Assembly (NCBI GenBank): GCA_963556145.1
Contig: OY744470.1
Coordinates: forward strand, 186,001-250,000
Origin: Hygrocybe punicea
Taxonomy: Eukaryota; Basidiomycota; Agaricomycetes; Agaricales; Hygrophoraceae
Length of the DNA: 64,000 bases
Direction: 5' to 3'
Shown here piece by piece: positions 10,488 to 20,790 of the stretch. The translations under genes were made by a program, and so were the position numbers. Below the pieces are notes generated by a model. It saw only the letters and a program-made list of their open reading frames with translations. It was not told the origin of the DNA and made no database searches. Every line of letters starts with the position of its first letter. Within the stretch, counting starts at the first letter, position 1.

Positions 10488-11331
10488 AAATGCCCAGGGT
10501 ACATGTGGGACAGTAGGGATGATGTATGGTGAAAAGTAAGATTCCTTAAGTGTGCCTCTTTCAGTATCTTCAAAGCCAATAGCATCTTGGTCAAGTGACA
10601 AGAGGTGAGTAAATAATCTTTCTTCTTCTGGCCAAAGAAATCCATCATTGTTTATCTTGAGTATCTTTAGACGTTCGGATGTAAGCTTCTCTGTAGGTAT
10701 GAAGTCTGGTGGTATCATAGGAAGTGGTGGTAATGTGGAAAGAGGGTCATAGGGAAATTTCCTTGTAACACGTGCATCTTCTGGAAAGGTTCCAGGGACA
10801 GTATTTATTTTCTTGTCCACTCTTTTGTAAGCTGTAAGTGTTAATGGATATCCTTGACTGTCTGTTTCTTCACAAGGGAATATGAGAATGTCTCCTTCTT
10901 CACATATTAATGTTCCTTCTCCTATAATGTAGTAATAGTCTGCTTCTTCTGAGGCACTTTCTTGCTTATTTGGTACTTCATTAAGATTGTAATCTTGATT
11001 GTCTTCATCTTCTGGGTAGACTAAAATAGGCATAGTTGTTTCTTGGCTATCCTTAATAATCTCATAGTATACACTGAATTGTTCTAGTGGCTTATCTTCA
11101 TGCTTAGAATTTTGAGGGTCCTCTTCATACAGTCTGACAGAAGTTATATTTGTCAGTTCAGTTTGTTTGTACACAGGTATACTAGAGCTGGCTAAGGATG
11201 TCAAATCCTGAATAGTCTGTGAAAATATAAACTTGTACACTATCACATCAAGTAATAAAATGTAGTACAGACAGATATAAAGAAGAGAGGTTTGACATAG
11301 GGGCAAAAATATTGTTACAAGAGTAAACAAA
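10485..11331 (-). pseudogene. Gypsy pol linker region upstream of RT, ended by TGA
   Basis: This frame is open from about 11672 to a TGA at 10485. The useful part lies below 11331, where it stops overlapping the protease frame. It encodes an acidic linker (PEDEDNQDYNLNE, GEGTLICEEGDILIFPCEE), then the pre-RT segment familiar from this lineage (NNDGFLWPEEERLF, IPTVPHVPWAF). The sequence after the TGA (NIPIPPGLREKV) continues in the same frame into the RT. TGA is one C-to-T step from CGA, so this is probably a nonsense mutation. An intron-like stretch, roughly 11221-11325 with a TTTCACAG-type acceptor, separates it from the protease ORF. Confidence 0.7.
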
Positions 11332-14300
11332 TCACTGAGTAATTGTGGACTTGAGATATTTGGGAGGATCAAAATATCCTTCCTTAAGCAAATCTGCCAC
11401 TGCTTCAGGGCGGCGAAAGCGCATATCCAAGACTGCATTGATAGCATCAGAGAGTAACATGCGGCGATTGGAGCAAAAGATGATGGAGGAATTTTTGAGG
11501 AAGGTGATTTCTTCTTCTTCAAGGAGAGGGTTTGACTCTGTGAAGTGAAGGGGCCTAAAATGCTCTGTTGCAGGTTCAGGTAGTCCTTCAGAAACTCCTT
11601 CTTCCAGAAACCGAAATAGTAAGCATTTGTGGTTGAAATAATAGCGGACTGGGTCATTTGAAGGCCTTTCATTGATGAGGGCCCTCCAGTCAGGGGTGGC
11701 TAGCTTGAATCCAATTCTGCGAATGCCTTCAACCAGGGATCCTCTAATAGCTTTGAGGAAACTGATGTGAACATCAAATGTAGACATGTGGTCTGGCTCA
11801 GCTGTTAAGATTCTTGCAGCAGCTAAGTCCTGATGAGAGGAGCCAGCATTGGAGATGGTGAAGGAATACACTTGAATGGGTGATTGAGGGCGAATAGGAG
11901 GTGCTTCCATGCGAAGCTGAGTGAGTAGATTGGATTCTGGATATAATGGGCCTGATCTGACACTGAATGGGGATCTGGGATCCTTGGAGGGAGGTAAGGG
12001 CGAAATGCGTTCTCCTGCATTTAAGGCATTGGCACGATCAAATGGGAGTCTGGCATATTCATCAGAGGGGGTATTGATTTCCTCACCCTCTGGCAAGGAC
12101 CAAGTATTGTCTGAGACAGGTGGCAATTGTAACAAGGGTATATCTTCAAGTGGGGGTGTTGTAGGCGAAAGCGATATCAAGCCTGGAGGGGAATCTAGTG
12201 GCTGCTGGGCTTCTTCAATGGCCTGACTGAGGTCTGAATTAAATTCTGTTATTGCTTCTGAGTCTGGGGAATCAGACCTAGTCCAAGCGAACCATTCTAA
12301 TTCTTCATCTGAGTCTGTGTCCATGGATTCATCAGAAGATGAATTAATGTCCTCAGAAGAGGACACACTGATAGGTCTAGTCCTAGATCCAGGTTCCTGA
12401 TAAGGCTGAGGTAGAGATGAATTTATGGAAGTGGTATGAGGAATAATGATGGTGAGTGGATCTGGTTTGGGGCTTAGGATCCTGACAGCCTTATTTTTAG
12501 AGTCACTCCCAGAATAAACAGAAGAAGATGATTGGGAATCTACAGACATAGAAGTATCTTTAATATCTATGTATTTATTTGAAGAATATAAATAATCATC
12601 ACTATTATTATTTAAATCTGGCACAATGTTCTCAAATATGGGAGACTTAGGAGAATATTCTAAATCACCATATAAATCTTCAAAAGACATAGAAGGGGAG
12701 CTAGAGACTAAAGGTACAAAATTTTCACTACTATTAAAAGGAGTAAAAGGGGGAGTAGGCAAATAAGAAGTAGCAGGGAACCAAATGTCTCCTACATCGG
12801 AACCAGGGGTGGCATGGTTGGAGACGTCTGATAAGAGGTCTGGATCGCTGGGGGGCCAGGAAATCGGCTCGCATCCAAATTCGGCATGGGGAGGAGGTGG
12901 AAAGGTGTAATTTACCTTGGCATGGGTGTAAAGCATGCGGGGTGGTTCGAGCATGACAGGGTTGATGTATCTAACCTGGCCAACGGGCCAGTTCCAGTCG
13001 TCATCAGCAGGGAAAACGAATTCGGGGGTTTTCGCGGAAGTGGGGTAGTGATTGATGAGACCGGGCGAGGTGTCGCGTAAGTGGGCATCCAGCGGCATAT
13101 TGAGACCAGGTGGGAGTCCGTGGTCATAAACGAGCGCCACCGGGGCGCTATGTTCATGATTTGCCGGTATATAGTTAGTGGATTCGAGGAGGGGTGCAAC
13201 TAATGGCGTGCACAGAGAAGTGGGGATAATAACATCGAGGGGGTCACTATCAGAGATGGCGTTGTGGCCGTTCATGGGTTCTGTGTGTATTGCGAGCTGG
13301 ACGGTGGCCGCCGGGGCCATAGAATTGTCAAAAGAAAGCTTTTTTGTGAGTGAGGTAAAATCCGGGCATTTTTCGTGAGTGGGGTGCCTAGTACACACCG
13401 TGCAACCTGGCCATTCTACTTCCCCTTCATCACCTGCCTCATATCCATCATGATCTGTATGTTCAAACGGGTCGCGGCTGATGTCGAGGGCGGAATGGTG
13501 AATGGTGTTGGTGGGGGCCGTTGAGTGGACTTCGGATCCCCAGAAATGCAAGAAATTGTTGTCCATGGTCGCGGAAAGGTCCGTGGTACCGTCTGCGAGG
13601 GTCGAGGCATTTTCCGGAGGCGTGGTAGTAGTCAGGGAGGGGCATCTACGGCCACGCTCTGTGTACTGTAGTGGAAGTCGTTTATCAGTGAATGAGTTGA
13701 GTGGGATTTTTCCCACCTTGTAGTCCCATTCCCAGCCTTCGATTGGGCTCCAACCGTGTGCCTCATTGTTGACCAACAACGATTCGCGGTCGTCCTCGCC
13801 AGTGAGCATGATAGCAGGGACAGAAGAGCCAACCGTGGGAATCCGCGTGACCGGTAAGTTAACAGGGTTACGGGGCGGTTCTAAGGGCGGAATAATGTCT
13901 CCGGGGCGCGTGCGAGGGTCATGAGTGGTCACTGGGAAAGAATAAAAGTCCTCTATGTAAGGAGGAGGGACAGGGGGAGGAGAAAAGTTCTCCTCAGTAG
14001 AAGGGTTAGCAAAGGGGTAAAATTGAAAAACTAAATGTCCCATCCTTAAAGAGGGGGGGACACTTGGAGAATTTATTGTAGCTAGGGAAGCATTTAACAA
14101 AATTCCGTGCTCAAAAGGAACACCAAGGGAATCAATCCCCGGAGAAAGCCTATATCCTACAGTGGCAGCAATCAAAAATTTACTTAAATGGGGAGATTGG
14201 TAATCAAGGGAATTTCCCAAAAAGGAAGTGATAAGTTGGCCAGCATCTGGATGACCATTGGAGTGGATCCCTTCTACAGGGAGAGGAAGAGGGTGGTTAT

Positions 14301-15255
14301 TGATCATAAAAGGTGGGATCTGGGGGGTTTGTGCAGCAGACATGGCTACCGTCTCTCCCATTTCTTCAGAGTTTTTATAGCAATTCCTATCTAAATTTCC
14401 CTGGTGTGAAAATCCATTTCTTATCTTTCTCCTTTTAGAAAATTCAGATTCTTCATTGTTCATGTCATCACAATGGTCTATGGACAATGCAAAAAGTTTT
14501 GAGCCATCATATGCATTTTTGGGGATATTGAAGCATAAGATACTTTTATCTCCTTTTACTTCACACTTATCCTTATCCAAATAAGGCTTATCCTGTAAGC
14601 ATGTAATCATTTCAGTAAAATAATTCGGTTTAAGCGGAGTTTGAAATTGCAGATTATAGCGGACTAATGCCTTATTTTGTTCATAAGACTTAGTTAAAGG
14701 AATTGTAGTGGTTTCTTCAAGTTCCATAGGTAAAGTGCATAAATAGGATGTTGAGGCATGGGCAGTAGTAGCTCCTCTGATGTGATTAACTTGAGAATGG
14801 TTTGGTGTGACCATTAGTTCAAATCTATTTGTCAAATCTTCAGGATTCTTGAATACTAAATATGTACCATCTATTCTTTCATCAATAGAAACATAGTTGT
14901 CTCTTTGCCATGGTCTTCCAAGTAATAAATCAAATGGCACTGTCTCTCCTATATAAAGATTGGCATAAGTGAGGATACCACCACAAGTCAATGGAACTTC
15001 TGAGACTAATCCTTTTAATGTTCCTTCACCTCCATTAGCATCATTCATTGTGAGAATTTTTCCTACATCCATAGGTCTTTGGATAATTTCTTTCCAGACT
15101 CTTTTACTAATCACATTTAACTGGGATCCAGTGTCAATGATGGCTTCAATAGGTCTTCTATCACATTCCATCTGAAGCCTGATTAACACTCCACGATCCT
15201 TGGTTATGAATGAACTTGCAATGGCAGATACCTTTGCATTCTTTCTCTTTATCAT
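11332..15255 (-). CDS. Gypsy protease with very long Pro/Ser-rich extension (1307 aa)
   Basis: A retropepsin-like aspartic protease at the N-terminus: DTGS at residues 41-44 in IEAIIDTGSQLNVIS, and LLLGRPW near residue 110 as the C-terminal flap-side motif. Then about 1000 residues of Pro/Ser/Asp-rich, probably disordered sequence, and a more ordered end (DFDVHISFLKA-like segment, RFRRPEAVADLLKEGYFDPPKYL). Residues upstream of the ATG (REVLASSKELSEQ) are in frame and continuous with gag in sense, so the start is arbitrary. Gag-protease continuity was broken by the element inserted at 15309. The last 344 residues are also present at 46975-48009, with one substitution. Confidence 0.88.
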   Translation of the reverse strand: MIKRKNAKVSAIASSFITKDRGVLIRLQMECDRRPIEAIIDTGSQLNVISKRVWKEIIQRPMDVGKILTMNDANGGEGTLKGLVSEVPLTCGGILTYANLYIGETVPFDLLLGRPWQRDNYVSIDERIDGTYLVFKNPEDLTNRFELMVTPNHSQVNHIRGATTAHASTSYLCTLPMELEETTTIPLTKSYEQNKALVRYNLQFQTPLKPNYFTEMITCLQDKPYLDKDKCEVKGDKSILCFNIPKNAYDGSKLFALSIDHCDDMNNEESEFSKRRKIRNGFSHQGNLDRNCYKNSEEMGETVAMSAAQTPQIPPFMINNHPLPLPVEGIHSNGHPDAGQLITSFLGNSLDYQSPHLSKFLIAATVGYRLSPGIDSLGVPFEHGILLNASLATINSPSVPPSLRMGHLVFQFYPFANPSTEENFSPPPVPPPYIEDFYSFPVTTHDPRTRPGDIIPPLEPPRNPVNLPVTRIPTVGSSVPAIMLTGEDDRESLLVNNEAHGWSPIEGWEWDYKVGKIPLNSFTDKRLPLQYTERGRRCPSLTTTTPPENASTLADGTTDLSATMDNNFLHFWGSEVHSTAPTNTIHHSALDISRDPFEHTDHDGYEAGDEGEVEWPGCTVCTRHPTHEKCPDFTSLTKKLSFDNSMAPAATVQLAIHTEPMNGHNAISDSDPLDVIIPTSLCTPLVAPLLESTNYIPANHEHSAPVALVYDHGLPPGLNMPLDAHLRDTSPGLINHYPTSAKTPEFVFPADDDWNWPVGQVRYINPVMLEPPRMLYTHAKVNYTFPPPPHAEFGCEPISWPPSDPDLLSDVSNHATPGSDVGDIWFPATSYLPTPPFTPFNSSENFVPLVSSSPSMSFEDLYGDLEYSPKSPIFENIVPDLNNNSDDYLYSSNKYIDIKDTSMSVDSQSSSSVYSGSDSKNKAVRILSPKPDPLTIIIPHTTSINSSLPQPYQEPGSRTRPISVSSSEDINSSSDESMDTDSDEELEWFAWTRSDSPDSEAITEFNSDLSQAIEEAQQPLDSPPGLISLSPTTPPLEDIPLLQLPPVSDNTWSLPEGEEINTPSDEYARLPFDRANALNAGERISPLPPSKDPRSPFSVRSGPLYPESNLLTQLRMEAPPIRPQSPIQVYSFTISNAGSSHQDLAAARILTAEPDHMSTFDVHISFLKAIRGSLVEGIRRIGFKLATPDWRALINERPSNDPVRYYFNHKCLLFRFLEEGVSEGLPEPATEHFRPLHFTESNPLLEEEEITFLKNSSIIFCSNRRMLLSDAINAVLDMRFRRPEAVADLLKEGYFDPPKYLKSTITQ

Positions 15256-15308
15256 GTCTGTTAATTGCTCAGATAGCTCCTTGGAAGAAGCTAATACTTC
15301 ACGAACGC

Positions 15309-15466
15309 TGTAGTAGTTGTGCCTGGTCAGTCACGTGATCAGGTTCCCACGGTTTGACCTAGTCAGTAGCCTTCCAGATGTAGTAGTCAGTCCATCCTTC
15401 CTATCCAGTCGACCTTTCCCTCGAGTCCTGCGTGAGCCCCCGGAGTGGTACCTCGGTACCACTCCA
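15309..15466 (+). repeat. Left LTR of nested element (158 bp)
   Basis: TGTAGTAGTTG...CCACTCCA, identical to 17147-17304. It contains the palindromic CACGTGATCAGG block and a GGTACCTCGGTACC direct/palindromic pair near the end. Confidence 0.95.
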
Positions 15467-15469
15467 ACG

Positions 15470-15480
15470 TGGTGATGAGA
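15470..15480 (+). other. Putative primer-binding site of nested element
   Basis: TGGTGATGAGA begins 3 nt after the left LTR. TGG is the expected complement of a tRNA CCA end. The donor tRNA is not identified. Confidence 0.45.
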
Positions 15481-15764
15481 GTGTTCTTCGACCCACGCTT
15501 CTCTTTTTCTCATGGTTTTCCCACTTCTTACATTTTTTCTCGCGAGACAACTTTTTCCGGCCTCACCACCCCCCAAATTTTCACTTTCCCTAGACCCAGC
15601 TATGTCCACACGACCCCCCGCAACTTCGTTCGACGTTCCGGAGCCCCGCGTTCCCCATCAGGATCCCACATGGCCCGCTACTGCGAGTTTTGGACAACCC
15701 AACGAAAATCGCATCGCCGCCGCGCGGACCCCGTTTTTTTCATGCACCCCGGACCCAAAATGCA

Positions 15765-16400
15765 CGCGTTCGACTCCCCGCACCCTTGGCTCATCTGCCA
15801 GAACCCCCCGTCGCGCCTCGTCGTCTCAAACGAACCGCCCCGCACCTTTTGGTCGCCCCATGGATCTGCCACGTCACCATTGTTAGACCCCCCGTTTCTC
15901 GTCACCCCCACCCCTACACGGACCCATTCGACTCCCCGCACACTCGTCCCACCGGCCAGGACCCCCCGTTCCCCTCCATTGTGCCAAACGAACCCCCACC
16001 GTCGTTTTTGGACACCCGAGCCACGCGCCACGTCACCATCGCGCGGCCCCGTTCTGCCAGCACAACCGGCCCCAGACCAGCTCACCAATCTCGCGGCCCA
16101 CCCCCCAGAGCACCCTGCGTCTCGCTAACGCCCCGAACGAGCCCCCACCGCCGTTTTTGGTCACACCACGGATCCGTCGCGCCCCCCCGTTCTTTCGTGT
16201 ACCCCAGCCTCACACGGACCCATTCGACCTCCCGTGCCCTCGTTCCACCGGCCAGGACCCCCCATCCCCCTCCATTGCGCCAAACGAGCCCCCGCCGTCG
16301 TTTCCAGACACCTGGGCCAGGCGCCACGTCACCATCGCGCGGCCCCATTCTGCCAACATACCCAGCCCCGGATCGACTCACGAAGCTCGCGGCCCACTCG
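15765..16400 (+). repeat. C-rich 296-bp internal tandem repeat of nested element
   Basis: GACCCATTCG recurs at 15921 and 16217, and CGTCACCATC at 16031 and 16327: both offsets are exactly 296 bp. A related half-unit starts near 15771 (CGACTCCCCG, 158 bp before its next copy). All frames are Pro/Arg/Ser/Thr-rich and open by composition rather than by coding, so I do not call genes here. Confidence 0.75.
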
Positions 16401-17130
16401 TTCACCATCCCGGAGCACCCCACCTCGATCCAATACCACCGTGCCCACCGTTCCCAGACCCCCACCGCGTTCCGCCACGTCACCATCTCTCGGCCGGATT
16501 CTTGCACCATACCCGGCTCCTCGAGCCCTCGTTCAGCTCCCCGCAACCTCGTTCTCGACCCTGGCGACTTCCCCGACCCGTAGGGACCCAAACGAGTCAC
16601 CGCCGCGACCACTTAGCACCCCAGCGCTAGTCCCCTCATATCGAGAATCCCCGATGCCACCGCATGGCCCAATGCACCCGTATGCTTTCCCTTTCCCCCG
16701 TTTACACCGTACCTTGTCCCGTCCTATCCCCTTTCCCCACCCTCGACATTTATTGGATATTCGACCTATCTACGAACCATCACTGCTCGACAGCACCGTA
16801 CCTATTTACTTTCGCACGAACCACCCAGTCTATTTTCGGATCACAAGAACTCACACCCTGGGCTACAAGAACTTATGGTTTTGAACGTTTTTATCCTACC
16901 CTGCGATGTGAGTCCCAGAGGCATTCGAGGATGGAGGAGCAGAGCAGAGTTACAGTTTGGTCATCTACCACCCCCAACGATCTTGGAGGACGATACGGTC
17001 CCGCCTCACGTGTAAGGCCCGGGGCATCGTGAGGGACTGGGAGTCGTGACTGGAGAGTTTTTTTCTTGGTCAGTTTTGTTTTGCTTTTTGTTTTCTTTTA
17101 GTAGCGGTATGGTGACGAGGACGTCACCAT

Positions 17131-17142
17131 GAGGAGGAGGGG
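17131..17142 (+). other. Polypurine tract of nested element
   Basis: GAGGAGGAGGGG lies 4 nt before the right LTR (17147), the position expected for plus-strand priming. The same motif precedes the diverged LTR at ~3004. Confidence 0.8.
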
Positions 17143-17146
17143 CACT

Positions 17147-17304
17147 TGTAGTAGTTGTGCCTGGTCAGTCACGTGATCAGGTTCCCACGGTTTGACCTAG
17201 TCAGTAGCCTTCCAGATGTAGTAGTCAGTCCATCCTTCCTATCCAGTCGACCTTTCCCTCGAGTCCTGCGTGAGCCCCCGGAGTGGTACCTCGGTACCAC
17301 TCCA
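17147..17304 (+). repeat. Right LTR of nested element (158 bp)
   Basis: Identical to 15309-15466. Followed by ACGC, which duplicates the four bases before the left LTR. Confidence 0.95.
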
Positions 17305-19316
17305 ACGCGCAGGGTAACTGGTGTGTCAAGGATTTGATTGACAACTTGAGTTTCTCCAATATTGACTGAAATTTCAGATTGTCTGGGAGTGGGCTTTGGA
17401 CGAGTTATGGCATTATGTCTTTCAGCCATGATCTTGTTCTTATCTATGTTTGCCTTGTGTCCATGTATATGAGTCTTTGCTGGCTTGATTAGAGAAGGAT
17501 CTATCATCTCCACATCTGAATCTGTGTCTGAAGGAATATGTATTGGGGTTCTTATATCCATGAGAACAGGTTTCTTTGCATGCAGTTCTTCTGTAGGATG
17601 GAATGGGTTTGTCTTCTTGAGAGCAAAGGGTAATGGTGCAGGTATATGTGCTTGAGCTCGCTTCTGTGCTGAAAGAGGGCCGGGTTTGACTGGGCTTTTA
17701 GGAATGGGTGGCAGTACTGTGTTGGGCCTTATATTCTCTTTTCCTTTGGCTTTAATACCTGTGGGAGGATATACTCCATCTAATACTTCCTTCCTTGCTG
17801 CACCAATTTTCTGTGGTCCTCTGACTGCAGGCAGGATTTGTATTTCTTCTTCCTTGATTGTAGGTATAGTATATGCTTCAAAATCTTCTTCAGCATCAGA
17901 TTGATAGTAATCAGAGAATTGATCATGTAATACATAGAAGTGTGACTGGACATTGCTGGCCTTTTCAGCTACATGTCTATCAATTGCTTGTACAAATGTC
18001 TCACCCATATTTCTGCGAATTATTGAGCCATCTGGATAAACAATCCTTCCAAGACCATCCTTGGTTATCTTGCCTGTCTTGAGTAATTCATTGATTTGGA
18101 AACATGTTTGCATTCCATGTCCTTGTCCTCCACAACCATAGCAGGTCATGGGTCCTCTTGGTTCATTGGAAGGAGTGAATGAATTGGTAGGGGTAAACGA
18201 ACTAGTAGAAGGGTTTGGTGGAAGGCCAACACTATTGGCAACTGAGATTTTGAAAGGGGGTCTTTGAGTTTGCTGTGACTGTGTTTGCTTTTGCTGAGGT
18301 TGTTTCAGCTCAGGTGGGCTAATACAGTGAGCAATGTCTGGGTCTAGCTTCAAGGCTCTATAGTATGTTAGTCCATACTTAATATCATCCAATGAGAGCT
18401 TTCCCATTTGCTTGATTAAAGACTCTACTTCATTCTGGTGTGATGATGATGTGGAGGTAGACTTCTTATCTGTCCCCTTCCTGCCATTATCTTTCTTCTC
18501 AGCCTCTTTCCTTACTGTCTTCTTAAATAGTTCATCATCTGAATCATATGCCTTCGATTTGAATGCCTTCTTCTTCTTGCTAGCTTTCTTTCTCTTGATG
18601 CAGGCTTCATAGTCACTATCTGTGTCATACTCTGATGAATCATCTGTATCAGAGTCTTCTGAAACAGAGTTGTCTAGTCTTCCTGGTATATCTGAATCTG
18701 AATCTGCTAGGTTCATGTCAAACCGATTCCTTTCAAATAGAGTTTCTGCAACTTTAATGACATCTTTCATAGGGAATGGAGATGTGACATCTAAAGGTGT
18801 TGATCCAGTGTTGAGACATGTCTCAATGATATGTCTAAGGTTCTTGTTGATTCCATGCCAGAAGTATGCAGCCTTTTCATCTGCAGAGATCTTCTTCTTG
18901 CTCTCTAACCATCCTGCAATAGTAATGAACCTGCGTTCATATTGCTTCCATTTGGTGAGAGTTCTGATCTGCTTAAGTTTCCAAATGCGTGCAAGGGTCA
19001 TAAGATCTCTAACAATGTATCTTGTTTCCTTTAGGGCAGCATCAAAGTAGCGAGTAATATCTTTCTCAAGAGTATTCCAGTCCTGGGATATGTAACTTTC
19101 CAGGGCTTCAATGAGCTTGACTACTTTAGTGGAGCAGTAATCTACAATCCTTTCACATTTCTCTTTATCAGAAACAGCATAGGATTTGCACATTTGATTG
19201 TAATGCCTTAAGAATCTCTTGACTTCTTCATAGCTTCCTTTGAATTCAGCTGGGGCAGACTTCTGCCCTAGTAGGGGCATCATGTCTGGGGTACGAGTAC
19301 TGGTGCTTGTAGACAT
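17305..19316 (-). CDS. Gypsy gag, 3' end replaced by nested insertion
   Basis: About 670 gag codons from ATG 19316. The N-terminal half is helical and charged, like a retrotransposon capsid (GQKSAPAEFKGSYEEVKRFL, WKQYERRFITIAGWLESKKK). An acidic Ser/Asp linker follows, then a CCHC zinc knuckle CYGCGGQGHGMQTC at residues 392-405, the nucleocapsid signature. The C-terminal third is Pro/Lys-rich. The reading frame does not stop at the insertion: it runs 45 codons into the antisense LTR of the nested element and ends at 17169, so the present ORF is a chimera of 715 codons. Before the insertion it probably continued in frame toward the protease segment at 15255. A gag is absent from the second copy. 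Confidence 0.9.
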
Positions 19317-19363
19317 TGTATATTAGAGGTATAGAAATGCTTGGGTTATTTAAATTTAAAACT

Positions 19364-19380
19364 CCTTGCGGTGGGCTCCA
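19364..19380 (-). other. Primer-binding site of gypsy copy 1
   Basis: In element orientation TGGAGCCCACCGCAAGG starts 4 nt after the 5' LTR. It is complementary to a tRNA 3' end of the form GCGGTGGGCTCCA. Which tRNA this is was not determined. Confidence 0.75.
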
Positions 19381-19384
19381 ATTT

Positions 19385-20790
19385 TGTTATGTGAATGTTT
19401 GTTTCACCAAGAATTACCGGAGTTGACTTTGTTCAGGTACCTTCTTGTTGTTCGTGGGTTTTTAATATTTAAATAACCTATCAGGAAGGGGTTTGTGGGT
19501 ATATGTACTATATGAATCAATAGAATGTAATAGTGAGGTCTCTTCAATTAAGAATTGAGACTTTGAGTAGGGATGAATAGCAATTGGGTGTGTGATGTAC
19601 TGAAAATACTAATATTCACTACTGGAATATAAAAATATGAACTAATGAATACTGATAACAATATTCACCAGTTGAATATAGACTGTTTTGGCTACAGGGC
19701 CTATTCAATCAAGAGTATCTCTGGGTATTATAATATCTGACTTAAATCCGAAGCTTCAAACGCACATTGGCTACTAGTTCAGGGATATCTTTAATACCTT
19801 TTGAATACTCTGTTTTGTTTAGGATGAAACCTTAACCTTAGAAGTGTATCTATTTAAGATAAAACCTTAACCTTAGAAATGTATCTAGCTGACTAATGCT
19901 GACTAATGAATTGATTGGACTGAGTGAACTGGGTAAATTCTCCTTGATGACAAGGGGAACTCAGAGAATGATAGAATAAGAGTGAACTAGACTGGATTGC
20001 AAGCACTAGCTACTACAATGAGTAACTACTAGTACTAAGAGAATGAGGGATCACACTGTGTGAACCCAACTAAGAGTGACTACTGAGTGGTGAGGGGGGA
20101 AATCCTACTGACTACTGGAATTTGGGGGCCCTATTTATACTGTTGGAGAACAATGGGGGACTGAGAACAATGGGAAAGTGAGAACAATAGGACTGAGTCA
20201 TGAGAACAATGGATGGCATCAAAGAGGCTGTGAACAATGGGCTCTATCTCCATTTGGACTGTTTAGAACAATAGACTGCTCAGAACAATAGACCATTGTC
20301 TTTATGTGAGCAGAATATCACAATCACTCTCTGATGCATCCTATCTTATCATTATCTTATCATCCTCTTGTTCATATCTTATCTAATCATTTCCCATCAT
20401 CTAGCTAAGCCGCTTTTGATCAATACAAGTAAACAAGATCCGTAATCAATCCATTACTGCTAATATAGGTAACAATGCTAGTTGGGCTTGTCTCCTTGCA
20501 CACGCAATACAGAGAAATATATAATAAATACTAATAAGTGGGGGATGTGCCTCTGTGCACCATACATAAACGGCTAAGTCTGGGCATTGCTAGTGAAGCC
20601 ATAATAAATGATATAAAGGTAAGCATATATGCTATCTGTGTCTGTTCACTAGCATGCGTAATGTGGAAAGGCATAGAATAAGTACTAATGAGTGTAGGTG
20701 TGCATCCATAGTGTTGCACTTAAATATCTAAGTCCGTGGTCCGATGGTAAACCCATGACATTACACCCAAAAACACTTGGGGTCATGACA
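19385..20790 (-). repeat. 5' LTR of gypsy copy 1
   Basis: 1406 bp. It shares diagnostic bases with the LTR at 56959-58364 rather than with its nominal partner at 3943-5341. Flank CCGA (20791-20794) is the reverse complement of TCGG at 58365. Confidence 0.95.
20131..20310 (-). promoter_or_regulatory. LTR promoter: TATA box with upstream AACAAT array
   Basis: In element orientation TATAAATAG (reverse of CTATTTATA at 20131) is preceded within ~160 bp by seven near copies of YATTGTTCTC (GAACAATRG on the plus strand). The same array stands at 57450-57620 and ~4695-4860 in the other LTRs. ACAAT is the core recognised by HMG-box proteins; a role as an HMG-box enhancer is inference. Confidence 0.65.

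Larger units (their letters stand above)
15309..17304 (+). mobile_element. Nested C-rich non-autonomous LTR element (TRIM/LARD-like)
   Basis: 1996 bp, inserted in opposite orientation to its host between gag and protease. Two identical 158-bp LTRs, a primer-binding-like TGGTGATGAGAG after the left LTR, and a GAGGAGGAGGGG polypurine tract before the right LTR. It is flanked by a 4-bp duplication ACGC if the LTR is TG...CA (or 5-bp AACGC if it ends CC). The ~1.7 kb interior has no gag or pol domain, is extremely C-rich on the plus strand and contains 296-bp tandem repeats. It must be mobilised in trans. Identical LTRs imply a recent insertion. Confidence 0.88.
3943..20790 (-). mobile_element. 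Ty3/gypsy LTR retrotransposon, copy 1 (with nested LTR element)
   Basis: A 16.8 kb element in minus orientation: 5' LTR 19385-20790, PBS, gag, protease, RT, RNase H, integrase, an extra ORF, then 3' LTR 3943-5341. A 1996-bp element (15309-17304) is inserted between gag and protease. The LTRs begin TGTCATGACC and end CACATAACA in element orientation. The flanks (TCCGT left, CCGAG right) are not a target-site duplication. The pol frame carries an in-frame TGA, a substituted RT aspartate and a frameshift, so this copy is not autonomous. The two LTRs differ at several per cent of the positions I compared. Confidence 0.95.

Noticed and set aside
15445..16884. Long overlapping plus- and minus-strand frames in the C-rich core of the nested LTR element
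   Set aside because: They are open in several frames at once because of C-rich, stop-poor composition and tandem repeats. No domain or codon bias supports coding.
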